Shown piece after piece: positions 1-6,469 of a stretch of DNA of 12,936 nucleotides; within the stretch, counting starts at the first letter, position 1; every line of letters starts with the position of its first letter. The stretch comes from Candidatus Heimdallarchaeota archaeon (GTDB taxonomy: Archaea; Asgardarchaeota; Heimdallarchaeia; Heimdallarchaeales; Kariarchaeaceae), in the NCBI GenBank assembly GCA_015522385.1, contig WAMJ01000107.1, positions 1 through 12,936 of the forward strand, in the 5' to 3' direction. The translations under genes and the position numbers were made by a program. Below the pieces are notes generated by a model. That model did not search any database and had not been told where the DNA came from. It was given only the letters and a program-made list of their open reading frames with translations.

Positions 1-168
1 ACGGATCTGAGCTTGAATAAAAATCCTCTAGAGACTCTTCCTCTGCTTGATTTCCCAAATTTGAGCTACTTGGATTTGACCCAGACTGCATTGCCCGAGG
101 ATTGGCAGATTCTCGCACGGACGAAAGAGGATTGTCAAGATCTTCTGGAAAGAATAAATGCGAAGTAG
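1..168 (+). CDS. Leucine-rich-repeat protein, C-terminal fragment (partial)
   Basis: The reading frame is open from the first base and ends at TAG 166-168, giving 55 residues; the start lies outside the window. The visible part carries LRR-like units: LSLNKNPLETLP, then a unit reading FPNLSYLDLTQTALPEDW. These fit the LxxLxLxxNxLxxLP pattern with leucine or isoleucine at consensus positions. It then passes into a short polar helical C-terminus (residues about 40-55) that probably caps the solenoid. LRR proteins act as protein-binding scaffolds, and no partner or location can be inferred from this fragment. No transmembrane segment or catalytic domain is visible. The LRR reading is fairly secure because the spacing repeats at least twice; subfamily and function are unknown. 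Confidence 0.7.
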   Translation, partial: TDLSLNKNPLETLPLLDFPNLSYLDLTQTALPEDWQILARTKEDCQDLLERINAK

Positions 169-495
169 GACAGGTATTATCAAGGTTAAGAATAGACCGG
201 ATTTCTGCTTGGTTGAAATTCGGTGCAGACTAGTAAAGTTAAGACCAATTAGTCGTTATGGGGCAGAGTGAGCTTCAGTAGCCAGAGATCTACTAGGAGG
301 AGACATAGTAGCAGGATGTACATTTAGGTTAAGATTTGGTTGGGTTGTGAAATATCAGGGGCGAGACCAATTGCCAGATATCTGTTAGGTCGAGAAATAG
401 CAGAGGATAAGATCCAATATATTGTGATCTGTAGGCTGATAACTAATAGTTAGTGGGATTCTGTAGTCCATGAGATCCAATGTGATGTAATCCAG
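169..495. other. Gene-free stretch with degenerate direct repeats
   Basis: I see no convincing coding frame between the LRR gene stop and the convergent CARF gene stop. Two imperfect direct repeats are visible. GCCAGAgATCTacTAGG... at 281-317 recurs at 373-408 with substitutions and a 1-nt length difference; each copy is preceded at variable distance by GACCAATT (243, 364). A second pair is AGATCCAAT... at 410-429 and 473-492, with 16 of 20 positions identical. The copies are too diverged and too few for a CRISPR array. They may be remnants of a decayed repeat or gene. Confidence 0.4.
281..408. repeat. Imperfect direct repeat pair (about 37 bp, 92 bp apart)
   Basis: Copy one spans 281-317 and copy two 373-408. 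They share GCCAGA, ATCT, TAGG, GAGA, ATAG and AGGAT in the same order and nearly the same spacing, with one indel. There is no obvious terminal inverted structure and no associated gene. It could be a decayed duplication or a weak regulatory array. Confidence 0.4.
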
Positions 496-966
496 TCAGT
501 AGTAAGTGAGTATCCACTCGTCCTCGAATAGGTCTTGGATCAAGATATCTTGGTAGTACCTATCGAATTCTGTATTGAGGAGGTAGTAGCTCATGGACTT
601 GGATTTTGCGTTGGACTTTTGAAACGCTATAGCGGCTCCGACGGCCATTATTTTTCGTCCTCCTGTGACGTCGAGGATGAAGCAGTCGTCAGGGAGATTA
701 TTCTCGACATCTGTGATAATATCGTCAAGTACAACATCACTGATTTGGACATAACTGATGACTGGGTTTGAGATTTCTATCTGCTCACTTGATTTCTCTA
801 CTAGCTCTATCACATCCACTGCAAAATCCTTGTGAGCTGATTTGGATACGAGGAGGACGACCTTGGATATAGTGAACTCATCCTTGAGCAGGTGAGATAG
901 TATGATGTTGTGGACTGCCTTCACAGCGGTACCGCACATGATGAGCAGGACTCTCTCCTCGGTCAC
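496..966 (-). CDS. Stand-alone CARF-like domain protein (putative cyclic-oligonucleotide sensor or ring nuclease)
   Basis: The 156-residue protein starts at GTG (966-964). It reads as one Rossmann-like CARF domain. Residues 5-12 (RVLLIMCG) form the first strand and nucleotide-binding turn; KVVLLVSKSAHKDFA (35-49) matches the second strand and helix; the DVTGGRKIM motif at 99-107 is the hallmark CARF C-terminal motif (D/N-h-TGG-x-K-x-M); SYYLLN at 126-131 is the following strand. CARF domains bind cyclic oligoadenylates or similar ligands, usually controlling a fused effector. Here no HEPN, PIN, PD-(D/E)XK or HTH domain is fused, so it may be a separate sensor or a CARF-type ring nuclease. A PIN-like nuclease gene diverges from it 77 bp away. 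No CRISPR array or cas gene is in view. The CARF call is good; ligand and role are inferred. Confidence 0.75.
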   Translation of the reverse strand: MTEERVLLIMCGTAVKAVHNIILSHLLKDEFTISKVVLLVSKSAHKDFAVDVIELVEKSSEQIEISNPVISYVQISDVVLDDIITDVENNLPDDCFILDVTGGRKIMAVGAAIAFQKSNAKSKSMSYYLLNTEFDRYYQDILIQDLFEDEWILTYY

Positions 967-1013
967 TATAACTCGGTTGGATGTCCTTCACAAAAGGATT
1001 TTTGCTGCAAATG

Positions 1014-1021
1014 GTAAAATA
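1014..1021 (+). promoter_or_regulatory. TATA-like box for the PIN-like gene
   Basis: TAAAATAG lies 23-30 bp before the GTG at 1044, the same spacing seen for other genes in this window, and would give a leaderless mRNA. No comparable box is evident at that distance before the divergent CARF gene. Confidence 0.4.
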
Positions 1022-1043
1022 GATGTTGCGATGATTACAGAAT

Positions 1044-2057
1044 GTGAGGTTTATTGACGAGTTCAAGCGAATTATAGAAGAAGGTAGTTTCGAGATAGTG
1101 GGAGAGAGGATTCAGGGGGAGAATGGTGAGGAGAAGAGACTGTGTGATTATTACAAGGTCACATTCCAGAAGGAGGATGACGGGTGGAGGTGTGAGGTCT
1201 CACAACATTTTCCAGATGTTCTCTGGCATGCAGGGGTGACTGAACCAAAGAACGGGGATGCTGTACAGAAGAAGGTCTCCTCATTCCTGAGCAGTGTCAG
1301 GGAGACGAGTAGATCGGTAGCAATTGCTATTGACTCAAATATCGTTCTTTCAAATCAGGTGAAGTGGCTGATGGGATTCATGAATCGGATCATCAGGAGG
1401 GTGTTTGTGTACGAGAAGGAGGCGACATTGGTGACGACCCAAGCGATGGAGTACGAGTTCCACCACCAGACGGAGTCGACATATGATAAAAGGCAGTATC
1501 TTCCATCGGAGCTCCAGGTCGGGATACCAATGAGAAATTACAACGGTAGGGGGAGACTCGGAGCGTATGGTAGGTTCATGCATCATGTCATCATGTCACG
1601 TTACCCACACCTGATGATACAGACGAGGTTACCACCTCTGCTCTCTGTCTCAAAAAACTCCGAGAATGTTGCATATGCAGAACCTTCTCCAACCAGCCCG
1701 TATTTCGATATAGTGATCTTGGAGCAGATCAGGGAATTCAATTCGATCAGCAATGCAGTTGTTCTCTTCTTTAGCCAAGACGGAGACGTCTGCAAGATAG
1801 CCAATCAGAGTGGCATCAATGCCTTCTACCTTGAGCGCAGCAAGGATACAAAGATATCAGGTCTGAAGTTGAGACAGGTATTCTGGGTGTTTGTCACGAT
1901 GCTTCAGAAGAATGACGCAATTCGGGTGAAATTTGGAGGGAATGAGGAGAGATACATGATCGTAAAGAACAACCGTTCCAAGGATGTCTCCTTGTACATC
2001 AAGCAATATAAGCAGAACAATTATTTATCAATACACCCAGATGAAAAACTTTTTTAG
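1044..2057 (+). CDS. PIN-like domain putative ribonuclease with N- and C-terminal extensions
   Basis: The protein has 337 residues. GTG at 1044 is the only usable start: the overlapping ATG at 1042 runs straight into TGA, and an in-frame TGA lies at 1032. A PIN-like fold is suggested at about 92-265. VAIAIDSN supplies the first acid D97 with the typical D-S/T-N turn; TTQAMEYEF gives E136/E138; FDIVILEQI gives D222; VVLFFSQDGDVCKIANQSGI gives D246/D248, followed by the characteristic helix and 'sGI.a..L' strand. PIN enzymes are metal-dependent RNases. The domain is longer than usual (about 175 rather than 130 residues) because of a basic insert at about 145-200. The first 90 and last 70 residues match no domain I recognise. 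It diverges from the CARF gene and precedes the nucleotidyltransferase by 21 bp, suggesting a functional unit. The PIN call is moderate because identity is limited to motifs. Confidence 0.6.
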   Translation: MRFIDEFKRIIEEGSFEIVGERIQGENGEEKRLCDYYKVTFQKEDDGWRCEVSQHFPDVLWHAGVTEPKNGDAVQKKVSSFLSSVRETSRSVAIAIDSNIVLSNQVKWLMGFMNRIIRRVFVYEKEATLVTTQAMEYEFHHQTESTYDKRQYLPSELQVGIPMRNYNGRGRLGAYGRFMHHVIMSRYPHLMIQTRLPPLLSVSKNSENVAYAEPSPTSPYFDIVILEQIREFNSISNAVVLFFSQDGDVCKIANQSGINAFYLERSKDTKISGLKLRQVFWVFVTMLQKNDAIRVKFGGNEERYMIVKNNRSKDVSLYIKQYKQNNYLSIHPDEKLF

Positions 2058-2078
2058 TTAGGTCGCAGATTCTGCTCC

Positions 2079-2414
2079 ATGCCTAAACCCAGAGGAAAAC
2101 AATTCTATGAGAAGATTGGAAACTACATCTCTCAGAAGATCCAAGGGATATATCCAAATACCAGAACCAGACTTGTAGGTTCGCGTTATGCTGGTAACAA
2201 CAGACGAGAGAGTGACCTAGACTACCAGTTCTCTATTCCGAATAAGACGAGGCAAAATCGAGCTGAGGTTTATACGAGGATTAAAGACACACTTGGACCC
2301 AGCTTCAGAGAGCCGAATGGCGAGAAGGTAAATGTGCGAATTGGGGATAGTGGTAATGTGATCAACTTCCAACCTGAGAACGGTGGCAAGATTAGCTTCG
2401 CCCTGATGGATTAG
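2079..2414 (+). CDS. Minimal polymerase-beta-type nucleotidyltransferase, possibly catalytically degenerate
   Basis: The 111-residue protein starts 21 bp after the PIN-like gene, same strand, and is probably co-transcribed. After an N-terminal helix (7-25), RLVGSRYAGNN with SDLDY (31-49) is the hallmark hGS-x(n)-DhD motif: G34-S35 bind the triphosphate, and D46 and D48 would be metal ligands. The third carboxylate, normally on a later strand, appears to be replaced: the candidate strand reads VINFQPE with N96 where Asp is expected, and D90 is an unlikely substitute. Length resembles MNT-type antitoxin enzymes or the core of CD-NTase/OAS-like enzymes, but without their C-terminal helical domain. 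It might modify a partner (as MNT AMPylates HEPN toxins), make a signal, or be an inactive binder. The family call is strong; activity is uncertain. Confidence 0.7.
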   Translation: MPKPRGKQFYEKIGNYISQKIQGIYPNTRTRLVGSRYAGNNRRESDLDYQFSIPNKTRQNRAEVYTRIKDTLGPSFREPNGEKVNVRIGDSGNVINFQPENGGKISFALMD

Positions 2415-2451
2415 TCAACCCGTTTCGTCGTCCACTACTTGTTTAGAGTAT

Positions 2452-3582
2452 CTACTTCCTGAAGTTGTAGCGAGGGGTGTCGAAGAGCCTGTCGATCCTG
2501 TCCTTGGAGACGATTGCGTCGTCCTCGATCCGGACGCCGAATTCACCGAGAATGTATATTCCGGGTTCTACGGAGTGGGTGTCACCGACGACGAGGGGCT
2601 CCGTGTTGGTTCCGACGATGTAGGGGTGCTCGTGGACTTCGAGTCCGATGCCGTGGCCGAGCCTGTGGGTGAAGTACTCCCCGTATCCCTTGGAGGTGAT
2701 GTGGTTCCTTGCGACGGCGTCCACCTCCGCAGGTATTGCCCCCTCCTTCCCGAAGTCGAATGCTTTACGATTTGCCTCATAGACTATGTCGTATACCTCG
2801 TAGAATTTGGCCGGTGCCTTCCCGAACGTGGTTGTTATGGTGATATCACCTTGGTATCCATTGACACTTGTACCTACGTCAAGGAGGACGACGGAGTCCC
2901 GGTGTAGTTTCTTGTCAGTGGGCATACCGTGGGGGTAGGCAGAGTTCTCTGCGAACTGCACGGCGGCGAAGCTGAGGGGATTTCCTGACCTGTTACCGAG
3001 TTCCTCGCTGAGGATGGGGACGACCTCCTTCTCGGTCATTCCTTCTTGCAGTCTGTCGATTGTGGCGAGTATTCCCTCGGCGCTTGCCCTAGCTGCAGCT
3101 GCGAGCTGCTGTTTCTCCCACTCCGACTTCTGCCTCCTGAGGATGTTGGTGATCGACTCCACGGAGCTGAAGTCTCGGTCGCCCGCCTTCTTCATGCGTT
3201 CCACCTCGACGATCCAGAGCTTGGGGTCTACACCGATGTTCCTTCCTATACCCCTCTGAGTGAGCTCCTTCTCAAGCACCTTGTACGGCGATTCGGTCTC
3301 TTCCCAGATGGCGATGTCCTCGATGCCCGTTGACCTGTTGACATTGCTCCTCTCGAAAGCGGGGCTGATGATGAACGGATCCCCCTCGGCGGGGATTATA
3401 CCAGCGATCAGTCTCTCCGTTGGCATTCCCGGCTTGGCGAAGAAGTACCTGAAGTTCACCCCGAGCGGGATGAGCATGGCGTCGTAGTTCTGCTCGACGA
3501 GGAGCCTCTGCGCCCTCCTCCATCGTTCTTTGAACTCCGAGACCGGTGTTCCGTGCAGTTCTGTCATGTGATGTCCTGTCAT
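2452..3582 (-). CDS. pepQ: Xaa-Pro dipeptidase / M24 family metallopeptidase
   Basis: The 376-residue protein has the length and layout of PepQ-type prolidases: an N-terminal creatinase-like domain (about 15-150) and a C-terminal pita-bread catalytic domain (about 160-370). All five metal ligands are visible: D235 in LLDVGTSVNGYQGD, D246 in the same stretch, H310 in HRLGHGIGLEVHEHP, E339 in VEPGIYILGEFG and E353 in VRIEDDAIV; H219 in AYPHGMP is the usual substrate-side histidine. It would hydrolyse X-Pro dipeptides in the cytosol using two divalent metals. The given start is the first ATG (3582-3580). A TATA-like GGTTTAAT at 3591-3598 lies at the leaderless distance from the sixth codon, ATG 3567, which may be the real start (371 residues). 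It diverges from an aminotransferase across 267 bp, consistent with shared peptide catabolism. The family call is secure; pepQ rather than another M24 aminopeptidase is probable. Confidence 0.9.
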   Translation of the reverse strand: MTGHHMTELHGTPVSEFKERWRRAQRLLVEQNYDAMLIPLGVNFRYFFAKPGMPTERLIAGIIPAEGDPFIISPAFERSNVNRSTGIEDIAIWEETESPYKVLEKELTQRGIGRNIGVDPKLWIVEVERMKKAGDRDFSSVESITNILRRQKSEWEKQQLAAAARASAEGILATIDRLQEGMTEKEVVPILSEELGNRSGNPLSFAAVQFAENSAYPHGMPTDKKLHRDSVVLLDVGTSVNGYQGDITITTTFGKAPAKFYEVYDIVYEANRKAFDFGKEGAIPAEVDAVARNHITSKGYGEYFTHRLGHGIGLEVHEHPYIVGTNTEPLVVGDTHSVEPGIYILGEFGVRIEDDAIVSKDRIDRLFDTPRYNFRK

Positions 3583-3849
3583 AGTGCTGAATTAAACCGC
3601 TTCGGACGGGGATATTTGGTATTGCACGCTGACTAGTGGGAGGCTGTTCTGAACGGTGACTGCTGATATTGATACTTGGTAATGTAGAGAGATGCCTCTC
3701 GGAGCCGGTATAGAATATGTATTCGGGTGTACATTACCCATTTCTTGATTGGATCCTTGTGAAGTTCATTCAGATCATGGATTATTATCAGAGGCATTGT
3801 GTAATATCCGACGACGTGGAAGTTATATGCAGAGGGAGGATCAGTAGTT
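3583..3849. promoter_or_regulatory. Divergent intergenic region between dipeptidase and aminotransferase
   Basis: These 267 bp contain no convincing ORF. At the left edge is a TATA-like rightward-written ATTAAACC (leftward GGTTTAAT, 3591-3598). A 14-bp near-direct repeat, GATATTTGGTATTG (3611-3624) and GATACTTGGTAATG (3671-3684), has 12 of 14 positions identical and could be a regulator site. At the right edge TTATATG (3823-3829) and the GGGAGGA ribosome-binding sequence (3834-3840) precede the aminotransferase. Confidence 0.4.
3834..3840 (+). promoter_or_regulatory. Shine-Dalgarno sequence deciding the aminotransferase start
   Basis: GGGAGGA ends 9 nt before the GTG at 3850. It supports that GTG, which is a rare case here of a gene with an evident leader rather than a leaderless arrangement. 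Confidence 0.6.
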
Positions 3850-4986
3850 GTGAAGATTAATGACTTCAGGATCGAGAGATTCTACGCGGAGTTCGAGTTC
3901 TCGACACCCTACATGATAAGCGGGAGTGACGCCGAGTCCATGACCATTGAGGAATTGCTGTCATTGAACGGGAGGAGGGAGGAGAATCTGGCTGCGATGC
4001 TTGACTTGAGGTTGGGTTATACAGAGGCCAAGGGTGATCCCGAGCTCAGGGAGCTTATTTCGAATCTGTATGAGGGACTGGGGGCTGACGACATCGTCAC
4101 CTACTCGGGGGCGGAGGAGGGCATCTTTGGCTTCATGGCGGGCTTCCTGCAGGAGGGGGACGAGCTGATCGTGCAGTTCCCGTGCTACCAGTCGCTTCAC
4201 GAGATCGCAAGGGCCAACGGGGTGAAGGTCACCTACTGGGAGATGAGGGAAGAGCTTGGTTGGCGCCCGGACTTCGAGGAGCTTAGAAGACTGGTGGGAC
4301 CGAGGACGAGAGCGGTTCTGGTGAATACACCGCAGAATCCAACGGGGATTAACCTGACGCACAAGGAGCAGGAGGAGCTGATCTCAGTGTGCCGAGAGTA
4401 TAATCTGTACCTTTTCTCCGACGAGGTCTATCGAATGGGGGAGCATGACGTGAGGAACCGCTTGAGACCTGCAGCATCACTGTACGATCGGGCAATCTCA
4501 CTTGGTGTGCTGTCCAAGCCCTTGGGTCTTCCGGGCCTGAGGGTGGGGTGGATAGCGACGGGTAATCCCGAGGTGATGAATGCCCTCGAGGTCTTCAAAG
4601 ACTACACGACGATCTGCGGGAGTGCACCCTCGGAGTTCTTGGCCAAGCTGGCCCTGAGGAACTGGGAAACCATCATCCAGCGGAACATGGAGCTGATCCT
4701 CGACAACTACGCCTACCTGAAGGAGTTCATGGGCAGGCACAGCTCACTCTTCACATGGGTGGAACCCGACGCGGGTAACATAGCCTTTGTCCGTCCACTG
4801 TTCACCGACGAGGTAGAGAGATTCTGCCTTGACCTGATATCGAAGAAGGGGGTGGTTCTGCTCCCATCCACCAAGTACCTGTACACCGACACGCACTTCA
4901 GGATAGGTTTCGGAAGAAGGGACTTCAAGCAGGGACTGGACGTCTTGGAGTCGTACTTATCCGAAAGGAGTTTGAGTGGAGAATAG
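3850..4986 (+). CDS. PLP-dependent aminotransferase, class I/II (fold type I)
   Basis: The 378-residue protein starts at GTG, supported by the GGGAGGA 9 nt upstream. It shows the class I/II motifs in order: GYTEAKGDPELRELI (56-70); YSGAEEGIFG (85-94), the phosphate-binding region; NTPQNPTG (159-166) with N163 contacting PLP; SDEVYR (190-195), with D191 pairing the pyridine nitrogen and Y194 its O3'; SKPLGLPGLRVGW (222-234), with K223 as the Schiff-base lysine; and HFRIGFGR near residue 350 providing the carboxylate-binding arginine. Length is normal for the family. It would transfer amino groups between an amino acid and a 2-oxo acid in the cytosol. The substrate cannot be told; relatives of this type are sometimes labelled capreomycidine-synthase-like, which is unproven here. 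The divergent dipeptidase suggests a role in amino-acid breakdown. Confidence 0.9.
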   Translation: MKINDFRIERFYAEFEFSTPYMISGSDAESMTIEELLSLNGRREENLAAMLDLRLGYTEAKGDPELRELISNLYEGLGADDIVTYSGAEEGIFGFMAGFLQEGDELIVQFPCYQSLHEIARANGVKVTYWEMREELGWRPDFEELRRLVGPRTRAVLVNTPQNPTGINLTHKEQEELISVCREYNLYLFSDEVYRMGEHDVRNRLRPAASLYDRAISLGVLSKPLGLPGLRVGWIATGNPEVMNALEVFKDYTTICGSAPSEFLAKLALRNWETIIQRNMELILDNYAYLKEFMGRHSSLFTWVEPDAGNIAFVRPLFTDEVERFCLDLISKKGVVLLPSTKYLYTDTHFRIGFGRRDFKQGLDVLESYLSERSLSGE

Positions 4987-5024
4987 GGATATATCACCCA
5001 TTCTCCCATCAGAAGAAGACAAAG

Positions 5025-5032
5025 CTTATTAG
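5025..5032 (+). promoter_or_regulatory. TATA-like box for the HEPN-like gene
   Basis: CTTATTAG lies 22-29 bp before ATG 5054, so transcription would start at or next to the start codon (leaderless). Confidence 0.4.
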
Positions 5033-5053
5033 ATTCTGCCGTCTTATAATTTC

Positions 5054-5857
5054 ATGGCGGCGGAGAAACGTCGAGAGAAATCAATGCCAGAGAAGATCCA
5101 GGGGATCGCAGATCATATCGGGAGGACGGGAAAGCAGATGTCTCACAATATTGGGAATGCTCTGAATCAGATGGGGAACTCTGTCAGACAAGGAATCGAG
5201 TACACGGGCAGAGAGACCAAAGAGGGTTTTCAGAACTTGGGGAAGGGAATGAATGAGATGACAACTACCATTTCTAAGAATGTTGCTGGAGGGGGAAAAG
5301 TGGTGGGTGAGAGATCCAAGGTAATCCTCACAAGTGCAGGTCGGGTAGTAATCGAAAACAAGGAGGCAATAGCCACAATAGCCGGTGCATTTGCAGTAGA
5401 AGCACTCATTGGGAAAATTGGCAATAAAAATCTAAGAAAAACCGTTAGAATTACTATGGAGGGTTTCATAATGATGTTAATCACCAATATGGAAGATGGA
5501 ATCGTTAACTCTCCCGTAAATTGCGGCACTTACAATGATCTCATCCGTGAAGGGAAGTGGGTGGAAGTAACCAAATTGGTATCATCGGGAATAGAGAGGC
5601 AGACCAAGGTACGTGTGGGGATCAACCTCGATGAGAAGCAGACAAACAAGGAGTTACTGGATCTTGCGGAGAAGAAGGGAATCTATAGAAAGGAAGAGAT
5701 CGGGAAGATCAGGAAGTTCTGGAGGGAGAGGAACAGGCTTATTCACGGAGATGCGTTGAAACCAGCAGACCAAAGTATCATCAGATGGGCTTCAGAATTC
5801 CTCTGCTCTCTTGAACGTGAAGAGATAGATATTGAGCTCCCCGAAGATAACAAGTAG
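5054..5857 (+). CDS. HEPN-like protein with amphipathic/membrane-associating N-terminus
   Basis: The protein has 267 residues. Residues 14-90 form a long amphipathic helical stretch with loosely repeated units (IGRTGKQM, IGNALNQMGN, LGKGMNEM), similar in character to membrane- or lipid-binding helices. Two hydrophobic segments follow (about 104-120, AIATIAGAFAVEALIG; about 133-146, ITMEGFIMMLITNM). The C-terminal third (about 165-255) is all-helical and contains RERNRLIHG at 224-232, the R-N-x(3)-H pattern of HEPN nucleases (R226, N227, H231), followed by the usual last helix (IIRWASEFLCSL). HEPN domains with this motif are RNases in many defence and toxin systems, or may be merely structural (DUF4145-like). 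It stands alone, convergent with the next gene, but only 2.6 kb from the CARF/PIN/nucleotidyltransferase cluster. The HEPN reading is moderate; membrane association is inferred. Confidence 0.55.
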   Translation: MAAEKRREKSMPEKIQGIADHIGRTGKQMSHNIGNALNQMGNSVRQGIEYTGRETKEGFQNLGKGMNEMTTTISKNVAGGGKVVGERSKVILTSAGRVVIENKEAIATIAGAFAVEALIGKIGNKNLRKTVRITMEGFIMMLITNMEDGIVNSPVNCGTYNDLIREGKWVEVTKLVSSGIERQTKVRVGINLDEKQTNKELLDLAEKKGIYRKEEIGKIRKFWRERNRLIHGDALKPADQSIIRWASEFLCSLEREEIDIELPEDNK

Positions 5858-5909
5858 ATCTTAGATTACAAACGATGTTGGTTACGATGTAGGTTACTTA
5901 ATCCCTAGT

Positions 5910-6329
5910 TTAGAATGCAAAGTACTGAATAGCCAATAGGTACGTAGCTCCGTAGATGAGGTGGACGATTATCACACCCATCATCATCATGGTCTTGAAG
6001 TCCTCGGGGATGCCGAGCATCGGGAACATCATGATCATCATGACGGCGAAGATCAGCACGTAGACATAGAATCCATATGCACCCGCGAAGGTGAATATGA
6101 ATGCGACAAATCCGTAGAGATAGGGGTGAATGATCATCCCCACCATGAAGTGGGCGACCCATCCCATGGTCTTGGGAACTCCCATCATCTTGTTCATCAT
6201 GCCACCGAGTCCGTCGGTTATCATGTTCCAGTCCTTGGGCATCATCTTCATCATAGGTGCAAGGTACACCATCACGACGGTCATGACTGCCGTAGCAATA
6301 AATCCAGCTAGTATTTCTCCGAATACCAT
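5910..6329 (-). CDS. Methionine-rich four-helix integral membrane protein
   Basis: The 139-residue protein is almost entirely hydrophobic. Likely transmembrane segments lie at about 4-24, 57-78, 79-101 and 112-136. GEILAGFIATAVMTVVM at the N-terminus and HFMVGMIIHPYLYGF in the middle recall DUF6789-type small membrane proteins, but I cannot confirm that family. Methionine is exceptionally common, in runs such as MMNKMM and MMIMM. The ATG start at 6329 is supported by a TATA-like CCTATAAC at 6351-6358, 22-29 bp upstream. No catalytic motif is visible; two histidines (HF, HP) in helix 2 could bind metal or haem, which is speculation. A second small membrane protein gene lies upstream on the same strand with its own promoter. 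Confidence 0.75.
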   Translation of the reverse strand: MVFGEILAGFIATAVMTVVMVYLAPMMKMMPKDWNMITDGLGGMMNKMMGVPKTMGWVAHFMVGMIIHPYLYGFVAFIFTFAGAYGFYVYVLIFAVMMIMMFPMLGIPEDFKTMMMMGVIIVHLIYGATYLLAIQYFAF

Positions 6330-6469
6330 GATTCAGTGTTAGGGGCGGAAGTTATAGGAGCTTGGTACGATAATTCGTAGTACGGAATTCAGAACCGGAG
6401 TTTGAGAACCTATGTTGGTCTAGAGAAGTCTCTGCACTCTCATCAGCAGTACGGAGTAGCGCCAGATTA
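6330..6469. promoter_or_regulatory. Spacer between the two membrane-protein genes with TATA-like box
   Basis: The 140 bp contain no ORF. CCTATAAC (leftward, 6351-6358) is 22-29 bp from ATG 6329, which indicates separate leaderless transcription of the methionine-rich gene. Nothing else is apparent. Confidence 0.45.

Noticed and set aside
169..495. CRISPR array next to the CARF gene
   Set aside because: Repeats are only in pairs, imperfect, and unevenly spaced; no run of identical repeats with regular spacers exists here or elsewhere in the window.
535..771. Rightward 78-residue frame inside the CARF gene
   Set aside because: The opposite strand encodes recognisable CARF motifs throughout; this frame resembles no protein and ends inside the gene.
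2575..2907. Rightward 110-residue frame inside the dipeptidase
   Set aside because: It is antisense to the conserved metal-binding core of the M24 peptidase and has no features of its own.
3641..3698. Hairpin GAGGC...GCCTC in the divergent intergenic region
   Set aside because: The stem is only five base pairs across a loop of about 50 nt, which is expected by chance.
5961..6311. Histidine-rich rightward frame (HTHHHH, EHHDHHD)
   Set aside because: It is the antisense of the methionine-rich membrane protein; ATG codons read as CAT (His) on the other strand.
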